Below, in pieces: positions 1 through 12,253 of a DNA stretch of 64,000 nt. Position numbers and translations under genes: made by a program. The notes beneath the pieces are model-generated. The model was not told the DNA's origin. It saw only the letters and a list, made by a program, of their open reading frames with translations, and made no database searches. Every line of letters begins with the position of its first letter. The stretch's first letter is position 1. Source of the stretch: Acestrorhynchus altus (taxonomy: Eukaryota; Chordata; Actinopteri; Characiformes; Acestrorhynchidae); contig CM067514.1 in assembly GCA_034509495.1 (NCBI GenBank), positions 10,574,165 through 10,638,164 on the forward strand, given 5' to 3'.

Positions 1-698
1 TTTCAGTGCAGATTCAAATGATTTTTGATTAAATTCAAATTCATAATAATTGATATGATTTAATGCAGATTGAAACATTTTATTAGATCCAGAAAATGAT
101 ACTATACGAAAACAGACAATAAATATACTGGACTGTTGTGCGTTTAATGGGAATGTGAATCAACTGCATAAACTGATTCAGTTAACGACTAATTGGTTTG
201 TTTTTAAATAGATTAGTTACATTTGATACTCGTCTTGCTTGGAGAATATCAATACATATTCTAATGGATAATTTGAATCAATTCATTAATATTAAATGAT
301 TAGATTCAATCCAGATTCAGATGGCTTTATTTGACTGAATGTTGAAATATGTGTTTTAAAGCCAGCCCTCAAAGGACATGTTGAAACAAAGTGCTGAAGC
401 TTAATTACCAGCTGTATGATTCATTCTCGTCTTGCGTCCCAGACAGAAACACGCAGCCTAAAGGAAAGGAAGACTGTGTTTACAGTTGCAGTTGAAGTTG
501 CTCTGCTGCTCACCCAGATTCTGCTCTGCATTCATATACTGGGCTGATCTGTAGGAGCAGCTGAGGACATTTTCAGTCATACAGTCTTATTGAGCAGCAG
601 TCCTGTTAATCTGCTGTCCGCAGGTTGGGTCTCGCAAGGTCAGTCTTGGATCAGGAAAACTTTAGGCAACTAGTTACCAAATTAAATACATGACATTT

Positions 699-810
699 TA
701 TTTTATTTAGCCTTTATTTTACCAGGTCGATCCTGTTGAGGCACATTGATCTCTTTTTCAAGGGAAGCCTGGCCAAGACAGCAGCCTAAAACATTTAACA
801 AACAATTCAC
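699..810. repeat. Interspersed teleost repeat (CCTTTATTTTACCAGG type)
   Basis: Contains TTTAGCCTTTATTTTACCAGG, then ATCTCTTTTTCAAGGGA and GCCTGGCCAAGACAGCAGC. I recognise this word order from a repeat common in many fish genomes. The family class is uncertain. Confidence 0.6.
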
Positions 811-2985
811 AATTACACCATAAAACAACAACAATGAAGTATACAAAATACAATCTAGTTGGATCAATAGGGAGCAGGAACGATACAGATTACAGATTCC
901 TGTTCATGTTGTTCAGATATCAGGGAAAATGCACATGGGACAGAATGTATTGAATTTGGAATCATTTTGTTGACCACATGAGAACATATGGTACAGCGTA
1001 CATGAATGGTTCCTAACATGCGCCGACACTGTGTCAGAAACCAATGTAAAACGGATCTCAGATCAGGAATTCAAGGAAAACTCTTGAATCAGAGTACTGT
1101 AGAAAGCCCCTGCAGTTTTCCAAATGGAACAAAAAGGCCATTGAGTCAGAGTTCCCAAAGTTCACCAGGGACATGGGAACCATCATTGCTGAATGATTTT
1201 TCTCATGTTCTCCACCAGCATGCAAAAGTCAAGGCTAATCAGGCTGTGCAAGTGTGTGAGTATTTGAGATGGATGGGGTTGTTGACATGAATAGCGCTTC
1301 CTTCCTCCATCTGCAGAGGTAAGTCCAGAGTCTGCCCTGCTGATTCATCTGCCAGTAAAAGCTAACGGCAGATACAGAATTCTGGGCAATGGGTTCTGAC
1401 TCTTGGAGTGAAAGACATAAAGTAGTTAACGTTGCATTAATCCTCTAATGAACACAGATTTGATTAGTCATTGCATGTAAATGAGACTGAAAGGAATAAA
1501 AATGATTTGCAAGGGCCTCTGTCCAAACATTGTGTCTTTAATTATATTTTCTCTGTTTAACTTTACACAGATGTTACTACATTAATTCAAATTTTAATAT
1601 GTGAAAATTGGCAAACAAATAAGTTAGTAGGTGGATGGTCTGATGGTTGTCTGATATTTTACATGCAAGATAAATGTCTCACTAGAGATCACTGGAGAGG
1701 CATATATCATTTACTTCTTTAACTGATACAGTAAAATGATGAAATGCAGGTATATCAAGGCTCAATGCTGATGATATACTGAAAACAGACAGTGTTTAGT
1801 GGCCATATAACTACATACTATATGTCCACATCAGAGGTGGGTTAAAAAAAAAAGGTTTTAAATTCACAGCACAAGCCTTGGGACCGACCCATTTACCATC
1901 TACAAATTCAGCTGTTCATCTGATAGCAGCATGGTCCAGCAGGTCTTACTGGGGGATTACAAAAGAAGAAAATGTTAAATGTTAAAATGTCCAATTTACC
2001 CGTACACAGGGTTTTTTTCCCCACACTAACTGATATGCACAGTAATGATTCTCAGCTGTTGCTAATAAAGTTGTGTCTCAGGATGACACACCAGCTGCCT
2101 CACAGCACACACAGCAAAGCAGCATCTAATGGAGAATCCTGACAAAGCTTCAGCTTCATTCTGAGCTCATTTGGTCCTGATCTGTGAATGTTTTGTAATG
2201 AACAGCATCAATGGCACTGATATGCTTATAGGGTAGCTTGTTCAGGAGCATATTTCAGTGCTGCAGTTCGCGGAACTGAAGTTAAAAAACCGTTATTGTA
2301 AATGAAATGGTCAAATTGAATCTGAAATAAAACTGGGACCTTGTGAAACACAATTTAATCGATTTGGGAAATCTGTTGGCTGCCCTAGACCAAATGTTTG
2401 TGCAACAGCTCTTCTAAGGTGGCACTTCATCAGGTGATGTTACTAATACTTTAGTCACTGAATATAATCAAATCCTCACAGCAATGCTCTTCAATCTAGG
2501 AGAAAGGCCTCCCTGGTCAGTAGAGACAGAACAAAAGAATAACTCTTTTAATACCCTTCATTTTGGGTGACGTGATGAATGAAGAGGTGTCTCATTACTT
2601 TTGAATTCTATAAGATAACAGAGAGTGTACTGAGGTCAGAGGATGATATATTGAGTGAAAAACAGTATTAATCAAAACATCCTTCACCTTGGGGGCTCTA
2701 TATTAGTTCAGCATCATCTAAACACTCTGTTCTTTTTTAGTTGAATGAATACATTGTGAAACAGTTTGATTTCCATGTTTACATACAATAAACACCTTAA
2801 ACGTGCTTCCAGGGAACCTATATTGTGACGCCAGTAATGACGTAAAGCAACACAAACACTTCCATTACTGGCCACAAGAGGGCAGCAAAGTCATGAGCTT
2901 CTTTCAATAAGGGTCTGTGAATGTGAGGGAGTGGAGGGATGGGGTGGGAGGGATGGGATGGGTTGGGTTGGAGGGCTGGGAAGGG

Positions 2986-2988
<3 letters not shown>

Positions 2989-3036
<48 letters not shown>
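2989..3036. repeat. (AG)n microsatellite
   Basis: About 24 uninterrupted AG units, preceded by a G-rich GGGATGGGATGGGTTGG stretch. Confidence 0.98.
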
Positions 3037-3037
<1 letters not shown>

Positions 3038-3914
3038 ACATAGGAAGGCAGAATAAAGAGGCGCTAAAGGTGAAGAGGGACACATTTGGTATCGAATGAA
3101 TCCTAAGAACCTGGACTTTAATAATTATTATTCAACACTGTTTAGCACCCAGGCCATGTCCTGTATGGGTGGAACACAGATTGCAAAAATCCTGTATATG
3201 CAACTCTGTTTCATTGGTGTGAAACTTTACAGGCATGTACTCTTGAAGGGCCATAGATAACTCCCCAAGTTAGATGGTACTGCATCTGTAGGTGACACTA
3301 TAACAAGCAAAAACTTGCTACTCCAGCCAATCAGATTTCAACAGGTACTTAAACACCTTAGAACTGGCAGATCCCACAAAACTTTATACATACCTCCAGG
3401 ACTGGACTCTCTACAACCAACTGAGGTGTGACAAGTATCGGCCACTGGAGTGCGCTGCTTACATTTTAGACAGATCACATATACATTTTAGATAAATGAG
3501 TATATTTCTCAGACTGTTCAAGTGATACACATACAGTTGGAATCAGCTAAAACAGTATGACGAGCCTGACAACTTTGCAAATACATGTATTATCATTTAT
3601 AATTTTCTACAAATTTGTTAGAGAATGAGACATTTTGTACTAATCCTATGATTTACATCCGATCATCTCAAATCTGGTCTTAAAACAACATATGAAGAAT
3701 AATATAAATAATCACAAATAATATTTATAACAAATTTAAAATTTCTTTTAAGCAAACACACAAGAACAGTACTGTATAAACACAGATGTTTTGCTTTCAT
3801 TAAATAACTGTTAATAAATTAATAATTCTCCCTATATTTGATTCAAAAGTTACGAAGTTATAAACAACATTATATTCAGCAGCACCAACACATTAAAACC
3901 ACACAGTCGATACA

Positions 3915-4155
3915 AACATTATGGGCAAGTATCGGGACACCTGCTTGTTCTTGGTTTCTTCTGAAATCAAGGGTATTAAATGTCACCTGCTTTTGTTGGA
4001 GTAACCGTCTCTACTGTCCAGGTGAGACTTTCCATTAGAATGATCTAATCTATCTAACTTTCTATGTGAATGATCAGGATTTCCCAAACTCCCCAGCTCA
4101 TCACAAAAGTATTGGATTGAGCATCGTCATTCCAGAAAACACAGTTCCGCTGTTC
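3915..4155 (+). repeat. GGGACACCTGC element, left part (copy A)
   Basis: Carries TATCGGGACACCTGCTTGTT, AATCAAGGGTATTAAATGTC and CTGCTTTTGTTGGAGTAAC, then a later block ending TTCCAGAAAACACAGTTCC. The same words in the same order occur at 47928-48350. It is probably a non-autonomous DNA transposon family; this copy is truncated on the right. Confidence 0.65.
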
Positions 4156-4236
4156 TATTATTATTGGCTTTATTGTAATTTTTGTTATTGTTGCAATGCT
4201 TTGAAAATATTGTACTCATTACTTGGAATCTTGAAT

Positions 4237-4239
<3 letters not shown>

Positions 4240-4279
<40 letters not shown>
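4240..4279. repeat. (GA)n microsatellite
   Basis: About 20 GA units with one AAAG interruption. Confidence 0.97.
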
Positions 4280-4552
4280 TTAAAAGAAAAGGTGAACTCT
4301 GGAGCGGAACAGAGTTCACCATCAATAAGAAAATATATTGCATCCCCATAGCAACAAGAAGTGCACAGTAAAATCACAGCAAAAGATATTTATGTCATTA
4401 ACAGTAAATAAGGGATGGTGACTAAACAAAGCATAAAAGCATGAAACACTCTGTTACTCTCTGGGAACAAAAAGGACATTCCAAAGTAGTGCTACAATTC
4501 GTCACATCGCAGGTCAGCAATTTTTTTTGGTTAACAGCAACTTGTTCAATGC

Positions 4553-4725
4553 TCTACATCAGGAGTAGGCAACCCTGGTCATGGAAGCTTCCTGCACAGG
4601 TTGATTTCCCAGCTCTAACAGAGCCACTAAACCTGCCAGTTAACAAGAGAGTTTAATCAGGTGTGCTTGAGCAGGAGGAGCACAAAACTGTGCAGGACTG
4701 GAGTGTCCTACTCCTGTTCTGCATT
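4553..4725. repeat. Interspersed repeat (GTAGGCAACCCTGGTC type)
   Basis: Starts CAGGAGTAGGCAACCCTGGT and ends CTGGAGTGTCCTACTCCTG, so its two ends are near inverted repeats of each other, with GTTTAATCAGGTGTGCTTGA inside. This is a common fish inverted-repeat element; the copy is degraded. Confidence 0.55.
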
Positions 4726-5429
4726 CTGGCTTCACATCATTACTCACAGACAAGACAGTATGCCAATGTGTCAACTCTCCCACTCAGCCTCTGTTTATTC
4801 AACACTGTGACACTGGCTTGATGGAATAATATACCTGAAACTGTGGTCAGGTGCGTTCCTGATCACCCCTGCACTCCAGATGGGGGTCATCACAGAGAGA
4901 GATCAACAGTATTGTGTGGACAGTGATATGTGTGTGTGTTTAAAACCCTAACAATGTTTACAGACATCAAACTATTTCACGTTTTTTTTCCCTTGATTCA
5001 GGCCCTTTAAAGTATCTTTCAGAAAGTTGTTCTGAGATTTTATGCCCTTTATAGCAAGTGCTTATTATAAGCTATGTTTAATGCTTCAGAGCGTTTGCCG
5101 TTGGTAATATTAAATATTTAATGAATGCAGACAAATTTTTTCTCCATTCAACTTTAATTCAACTTTAATGGTGAAAGATATGTCAATACCACTAATGAAC
5201 ACATGCACTGGAAACTTTATTGGGCTGCTGCTTTAAAAGGCACTGGAACTGAATCTAGGGGCACAGACAGGTGTAGAACAGCAAAAGTGTAATTTATCAG
5301 CATGAAATGTTCTGTCTGAAACAAATCACTTGTCATCTGTGAAAATGTTTGTAGATTCATATAAGTGCTTACTTGTGATTTAAAGCAACATAATGCATCA
5401 ACATAATGCATTCACAATCATGACGTTTC

Positions 5430-5745
5430 ACAATCATGGAACACTGACTGTAACTGGGAACACTGCGTCTTTGTTATTCCCACTTTGGGCTGAAAAGCAG
5501 CTACTGGTCTTTGGTGGAGTTTTATGGAACCACTCGCAAGACCTCACGTTGGTGTAAAATTCATTACTGCTTCAGAGGTTGTTTCTTTATCTCTCAGCTT
5601 GGCAACAAATGAATGTGTACAGTTGTCCATGGGGAGGCAACCAAAGCACAATTTTTATTTACAGCAGTGGGGTAAAAGTGAATGACACTCCTCACCTATA
5701 GGGGGAGGCCAGAAGAAAAGCACTCCATTCTCACACAGACGATGG
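5430..5745. repeat. TTTACAGCAGTGG repeat, copy 1
   Basis: Shares ACACTGACTGTAACTGGGA and TTTACAGCAGTGGGGTAAAA with copies at 14700-14960 and 15850-16200, followed each time by CACCTGTAGG-like sequence. I cannot assign it to a known family. Confidence 0.6.
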
Positions 5746-5848
5746 ACACTCTGGATATTCTTAAAAACAAAAATTGTCCTTCCACCAAAAGCATTCTAAA
5801 TCTTAATAGAGCCTTTATTATTGTTGTATCCATCCATCTTGTAGTTGG

Positions 5849-6573
5849 TCATCCTCTTCCTCTTTTACGTTCAACTCTTTCAAGCATGATGATCTTTTCC
5901 AGTGAATCAGTTCTTCTCATAATGTGTCCAAAGTAAGAGACCGTCAGCCTGACCATCTGAGCTTCCAGTCCGAGGTTATGCTTGATTTGGTGTCCAGGAT
6001 GGTCCTTCTTTGCTGTCCAGGGGACTCTCAGATGTCTTTGCCAACACCAAAGTTCAAAGGGATCTGTATTTCTCCCGTCTTGCTTATTGTAAATTTTTTG
6101 CACGAAATTGAATTGACATCAGTCTATCATTTAAAGCCTTGTATCCCATAACAGTATGATTGACATCCTTGCTGATAAAAGCCACCCAATTTTGTCTTTG
6201 CTGTTTGTGACCCAATTAGTAGATGGTGTGTTCTCCAGACTGAAAGTGTCCTAATCCGATCCACGCTTCATTCGTTCCAGGTTCCAATGGTGATTTGGTT
6301 TTTACAGCTTTGAATTCTCTTTTCTTGCTTGTCAACATCAGCAATTAGACTTCCGAAGGCCTTTGATCTATCCACGTCATACACACAAGCTGTACTTGGA
6401 GGAAACCTCAGCTCTTCCTCAGTATCCAGTTGAATGTCATCCAACCTGAGGGTCCCATCTTCTGGCTTGTGAATCATTCTGTTGTCTATCCGTGTGGATT
6501 CCTTGGTAAAAGTACAGAAGTGGTTTACCATTGCCTTCTTCCATATGGTTGAATCTTTGCTATCATCTGCCAA
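5849..6573 (-). mobile_element. Decayed LINE, RTE/BovB-like, internally deleted
   Basis: Two minus-strand reading frames resemble parts of one non-LTR retrotransposon protein. The upstream part (6573-6268) ends QEKRIQSCKNQITIGTWNE, the typical beginning of an endonuclease domain. The downstream part (6103-5849) has PFELWCWQRHLRVPWTAKK and YFGHIMRRTDSLEK, a reverse transcriptase C-terminal tail. Most of the endonuclease and all of the RT core between them are missing, so it is a dead relic. RTE/BovB affinity is from memory of motif wording. Confidence 0.65.
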
Positions 6574-6609
6574 TTACATCGTCCTATATTTCTGCTGTCC
6601 AATATAGGT

Positions 6610-6735
6610 GGTAGATATAATCTGGCCTTTCTGCCATGGGAGACCCTGAAGGAGTTAAGACTCCAGGCAGCAGCCTTCTCTGATGCACACGAGCCTCTTC
6701 ACCTCAACAAGGCGCCATACCCTGAGAAGGACTAC
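6610..6735 (+). repeat. Retroelement tail-like repeat
   Basis: Contains CTGCCATGGGAGACCCTGA, GCACACGAGCCTCTTCACC and CAACAAGGCGCCATACC, the word order of a widespread fish repeat with variable CACCACGACAAGGTG. It is a degraded fragment next to, but not clearly part of, the LINE at 5849-6573. Confidence 0.4.
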
Positions 6736-7342
6736 AGCATTATATATTTGTATAATGCACTTGAGGAGCAGGGGACAGTCTCACTGCTTTAAGAGTCAGT
6801 TTTCTACTTCTTTGTGTCCTTATTTGATTCAGTCCTACAGAGCCAGCAGGCTAACACAGAAAGTTCAGTCAACAAGATTTAGTTTTGCTCAAAGTTCTTT
6901 GGAATTAAAGAGCCAGAAAATGGGTTTTGCTGAAAAAAAAAAATGGTGACAGAAGCCTTGGGTGAGATGCAGTTGCGGTCAACATATGTTACCCTGAAAG
7001 AAAGGATTTTACCCATATCCAAGTATCAGTCTCACAAGGCTTGATTCAATTGATTTGTCATTTGCAGCACAGCTCAGCCACAGGCTGTGGATAATCAAAT
7101 TTATTGCTTTGCCATTTATTACAAATTTCAGTGGCTTTTGGTGCTCTCTTGCAAACCACGCTTTGATGGGCTGCTTAGCAAAGCACTAATGAGCTAGTGC
7201 CTGGCTCTGAGCATAATTAGGCCCACATCCTCCTCCTTGCACTCTTTCTTTCCCCAATAATAAATGAGGAGTTCTCTTTTTCTGTCTGCCTCTTTAGTCA
7301 AAGACAATATCTAAATCGGATTGTGTTATCAGCAGGAAGAGC

Positions 7343-7344
<2 letters not shown>

Positions 7345-7381
<37 letters not shown>
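7345..7381. repeat. (GT)n microsatellite
   Basis: 18 GT units. Confidence 0.98.
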
Positions 7382-7835
7382 GAGGTGGGGGGATCTTGAG
7401 CGTAAATAGCAACAGGTGAAGAGTTCATCTCTGGCAGCATTTCTGCTGGCATTTGAACAGCTCTGGTGTGGGCTTACTGAATGCCGAGTAATATCGTCTC
7501 AGGTAGCGTTTCTGGCGCAGACAGACAGACGAGGCATTCAAGAACAAATCCTGAAGGGAATCGCTTCCCACATAAAGTGAGGACATTGTGGCTTTAATTA
7601 AGCGTCAACAAAAGGCTTTAGCTACTGGCGATGAATAAAACAGTCGCCTTTGTATTATCTAGAATAAACTAATGGCCCATATGTTAAGCAATGCCAAAAT
7701 GAAAAAGAGTGGATGGGAGTTTGTCTCCCTTGTTGTTTAGAACGGGCCATAAAGAATTACAACCAGCAGAAAAGAAAGAATATCTGTACACTTCCTCTGT
7801 TTTTAATATTTTAAATGAAGTTGGACTGGGTTAGA

Positions 7836-8075
7836 AATGCACAGAGGGGCAGTGAAGGTGGAGCAGTTTGGAGATAAAGCCGGAGAGGCCAGGTTGAGAT
7901 GGTTTGGACATGTGTTGAGGAGGAATAGAGGATATGTTGGACTAAGAATGTTGGAGATGGAGCTGCCGGGCAGAAGGAGACAAGGAAGACCTCAGAGAGG
8001 GTTTATGGATGTAGTGAAGGTGGACGTGGAGAGGGTTGGTGTAACAGTAGAGGAGGCAGGGGACAGGGCAAATCA
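7836..8075 (+). mobile_element. LINE reverse transcriptase C-terminal fragment
   Basis: The plus-strand frame reads FGDKAGEARLRWFGHVLRR, then RMLEMELPGRRRQGRPQRG and FMDVVKVDVERVGV, the common C-terminal tail of fish non-LTR retrotransposon proteins (R-W-F-G-H-V-x-R-R and G-R-R-x-x-G-R-P). Nothing of the RT core precedes it, so it is a 5'-truncated, inactive copy. Confidence 0.7.
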
Positions 8076-8149
8076 AATCCAAAATCAGTCGAGATCCTTT
8101 CCAAATCCAAATCAGCTGAAAGAGCAGTGACAGTGTGGGTAATGCCGTT

Positions 8150-8580
8150 TCCACTGTATTGTGTTAGATGATAATGCAGTTTCCATACTTTTTCTCTAGT
8201 ACAGTTTATGATCTCTTGAGTTAGATTGTGATACAGTACTCACACAATCACTACAGTACAGTTTACAATCTCCGTTAGTTAGATTTGATTTATTTATTTA
8301 TATAACATTAATACACATTAATCAACATCATTTTCATAATGTAAATGTGCCTGATTTAGGCAAATGGCTCATTTTCATCTGCAGTCCCTACTACAGTTTA
8401 TGCCCTTTCGAGTTAGATCATGAGACAGTACTCGTACGTCCACTATAGTGCAGTTTCCGCTCTTTTTATTTAGATTGTAACACAGCACTCACACTTTCAG
8501 AGTGGAACACTTTTGCCTCTTTTCTAATCGAGTTAGATTGTGATGTAGTATAACGGTACTATAGGACAGTGCTATAGAAC
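8150..8580. repeat. Degenerate minisatellite (GAGTTAGATTGTGATACAG)
   Basis: Words such as GAGTTAGATTGTGATACAG, ACAGTACTCACAC and TACAGTTTATG recur in the same order about five to six times at roughly 55-65 nt spacing, with an AT-rich interruption near 8285-8350. Confidence 0.65.
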
Positions 8581-9047
8581 TATAGTATTTTATGGTAGCT
8601 AAAGACAAAGTGAAAGAGTGGGAGAGTGTTTCCTTTGTCGTACTGAATAAGCTGAAGTAAACTTGCTGGAAGCTAAACATGCAAATTCAAAGCTAATTTC
8701 TGTGAACACGCTGCTCAGTGGAATCTCGCCACGAGTCACTACTTGACAGAATCACAAAAAAACAAAAACAAAAACAAAAAAAAAACTTCTAACCACGTCC
8801 GTCCAAAACAATCAGGGAATGCAAGGCTGAGTGGGAAGGTGTTTGCATTTGTGATGTAATGAAGATGCCAATGGTTTTACACATCAAGTGAAATTTTGAC
8901 AAAGCGAAGATTGTTCTGTCAAGTTGCCAGATATGATTACCGCTGTGTTAAGAAGCCTCCACGATATCGACAAAAGACAAATCATTGTCATTAAGTGCCT
9001 CAGTCTTTCTGCTTTAATAAACTTTCATCACTAATGTCACGAATCAT

Positions 9048-9135
9048 AAGTTTGAGTCCGTTTCCCAGACAGGGATTAAGCCTAGTACTAGTCCTACAGC
9101 ATTGTGAATGGAGATCCTCCTACAGAAAGGCAACA
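9048..9135. repeat. Interspersed fish repeat (GGGATTAAGCCTAGT)
   Basis: Contains CCGTTTCCCAGACAGGGATT then AAGCCTAGTACTAGTCCTA, recognised as a frequent fish repeat end. Confidence 0.5.
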
Positions 9136-11819
9136 TAGTTAAGGAGAAAGCGAAATCCCTGTCAGTAAAAACATTATCATATCACACATTTTAATTACGT
9201 GCCCAAATTACTTTTCCTAATTAAGATGTCAACGTACATAGGGGGACTATAGTTTGGTGTTCAAAAACTAGGCCACTGGGAGCACACAAGCATCTACCTT
9301 GGTTATGAGGATGTGGTCAGGGGGCTTCATGGCCGACATTTAAAACTATGGCTGAGTGTGAGAGAGAGGGTGGAAGGAGTTAAAACTACCAAAAACATTC
9401 AGCTACATTAATGAAGATTAATACATAAACACGGACTCATTTACCAGGAACACTAAGTAGCCTTAATAGCCTATGATGCTTAATCGTCTCACAAATAAAA
9501 AAAGAAATAAAATGTATTTACAGTCAGCTCCCCAGTAACATGCTAAGCACCTTTACAAAAATAAAGGTAATTTGAATGAAAATGGTTTTAATAATATCCG
9601 AACTCATTTAGTTCCATATTCCATAATCCCAATTATCAACCAAGAGTGTCTGCTGTGCATAACGAAACAACCAGTGAAACCAATCATTCAGACAACATTT
9701 CTTTAATACAAAGTCAACATATCTACATACACAGTGGTTTTAAACCAATTATTGTTTCAATTCGAAGTAACAGTTTGAAAGCAGAATCACTTGGCCTTCG
9801 TACAAAGAAAAACTATTTTCACTTCTGAATTTTGGCTTTTTCTTCTTTTTGTTTTGTTGTTAATACATGTTTTTTGTTTGTTTATTTTTCGTACTGGTTT
9901 GGTTGTTCTATTTTTCCCTAATCATTCCCACAGTTCATGAGTTTGGGATCCAGACGCCAGGTCAAAAAGTCACAATGTTCACTTGCAGAGCTTCCTGATA
10001 ACTTTTTGTTTTTGGAGATCCAGACCAACGTCAGTGTCATTTCATTATGAGGAACACTTGTTCTTTGATTCTCCAGGTCTCCAAGTTCATGGAGAAACGT
10101 GTCAAACTCCCAACAGTTCGCAAGGCAGTGCTGGAATTCGATCCAGATTCCAGACTCTCTTCACATCAAGTTCCCTTCCCAAAATCCCTCTGGAGAAAAC
10201 AAAAACCATAGCAAAAAAAAATAATAACAAACTTAACAGAAATCCAAAGCAGTATGGATTGCACCTGCACACATCAAGAGCTTGGCAATGCAGCCGGTAA
10301 CAATGGCAAAAAGTGATGGATTGGGTTTACTGGATTCAATTTCCATTATTACCATGTGAACAATTTATAAATTAATTATTATTATTTTTTTTTTTACAAT
10401 TACTGCCAAAATAAGTAAACTGACAAATGTACATATTTAATGGCATTTATTTTATTTTTTCTTTAATTTATTTTTGCACAATATGAACAAAAACAAAAAA
10501 TAAACATGCGACCAAGAATCAATGAATGTATGGGGAAAGTAATTAAAAATACTGTAAAAAAAACACACACAGTCCCTGTTTTTTTCAGTATTTTCCTATA
10601 AAGATAATCCATGAATTAAATCAGATAAAATGTAAAACATCAATTTGTCAGTGTTACACTTCCAGATGAAAGTGTGTAACCTCATGTGGAAATGATCACA
10701 TGTATACACTGAGTGGAGTAAATTCAAGGCATCACTTTTTGATTGTAGACGGGCAGTGGAGAAAAAAAGAGAGAGAGAAAAGTCATGTTGAATGATTGTC
10801 TCTCACTCTTGCTGTGATGCGATCAGACACACCACCGAATTTACATTCACTCAAGGCCTCGTTCTTACTGCAGTACATCTACATCAGTCCACACACACTG
10901 CTGTCCAGCTGCACCTTCCAGAGATGAGTTATGTCATTCAAACTGTATAAAACTGTCTGCTGTGTAGCTGGCTGCAAGGAAGGGGTCATCTCTGCATCGT
11001 CTGCATGAACAAGGGTGAATGCATGGAAATGCAGTGTTGGAAGGGTGTGTGTGTGTGGGGGGGGGGGGGGGCAGAGCTCCTCAAAAGTGTAGAAACACAT
11101 TTTAGGAGAAAAAATTAAATGGTGAAGTCAAAGGACTCAGAGATGGAAGTCATACTAAGACACAGAGTTCCTCAGAGAAAGTTGGAAATTTCAGAATCAA
11201 GCAGAAGCTTTTTTTTTTTTTCTTTTTTTTCTTTTTCTGGATTTCATTATTGTTCAAAGACAGAAAACCTGGGGGTCAAGTTTTACAAATACATATAATA
11301 TATATTTGTTTTATTTACATCTGTCATATTCAGATTGTTGATATATAACAAGTGGATGATCAATCAGTGATTGCAAAAGTAAAAAAAAAAATAAAATAAA
11401 AAAATGTGATGAATTTTTAAAAAATGAAAAAGAAATTTCAAAGAGGGGGGGGGGGATATATTGGCCAGTATTGGGGGCGGGGTTAAAGATACAGTTCTTA
11501 TGTATAATAAATTTGGAAAAGTAAAGATTCTATGTTTAGTAAAGTAACTCTATTTTTGTTTTTAAAAAAGTAATACTTTAAGCTAATACTAGACACTACT
11601 GACACAATAACTGAAATGCCATCCATCTGCCATGAGTGGCAAAAAAAAATTATAAAAACAAAAAAAACATTTTTTGCAATCCAATCATAATAAAAAAGTT
11701 CATAAAGTAAATACATGTTTATGGGTGAAACCAAAAGAGAAATGATACAAAAAATGCTATTCATACTAAGATTTGGATACATTTTTTTTTATATTCTGCA
11801 TTTAAATATACTGTATATG

Positions 11820-11860
11820 TCAGAGCGTATGTATGTATGCATATATACATACATACACAC
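11820..11860. repeat. GTAT/ATAC hairpin-forming repeat
   Basis: GTATGTATGTAT is followed after a few bases by its inverse ATACATACATAC, so the transcript strand can fold into a stem of about 12 bp inside the likely 3' UTR. Confidence 0.6.
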
Positions 11861-12205
11861 GTACACAACATTTCTATAGTGAAAAAATAGAATGTCTTTT
11901 AACATAATATGAACAAAATGAGCATCTTTTTTTTCCTCCTAGTTAAAAAAGAAAAACAAAGAAAAAGGAGTACAGTATCTCTGTTATCAAACTAAACAGA
12001 GAAATAAAAAGTCTAGTAAAGTAAAATAAAATGACAGTAATCATAATAATACAATGTCATTGTTCTTTTTTTCCCATATAATGTTACAACAATAAGGCTT
12101 TTTGGAAATAAGAAAGACTACACACGGCTCCTTCAATCGCGCAGTTAGTATGCACAACTAATCTGAAAGCTCCAAGAAGAACCCACTGTTCAAGCATTCT
12201 CCAGA

Positions 12206-12213
12206 ACACACAC

Positions 12214-12249
<36 letters not shown>

Positions 12250-12253
12250 ACAC
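12206..12253. repeat. (CA)n microsatellite in likely 3' UTR
   Basis: About 24 CA units with single GCA and CAT interruptions; UG-rich on the ptprs transcript strand. Confidence 0.95.

Larger units (their letters stand above)
1..9689. other. Intergenic repeat-rich DNA downstream of ptprs
   Basis: No exon with coding-like conservation was recognised on either strand. The region holds decayed LINE pieces, interspersed fish repeats, microsatellites and a degenerate minisatellite, listed separately. 1-698, 811-2988 and 8581-9047 contain nothing I can name apart from AT-rich sequence. An ORF at 1006-1290 has no recognisable domain. Confidence 0.6.

Noticed and set aside
1006..1290. 94-codon plus-strand ORF in the intergenic region
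   Set aside because: No homology I recognise, no splice context. Might be a retroelement fragment but cannot be supported.
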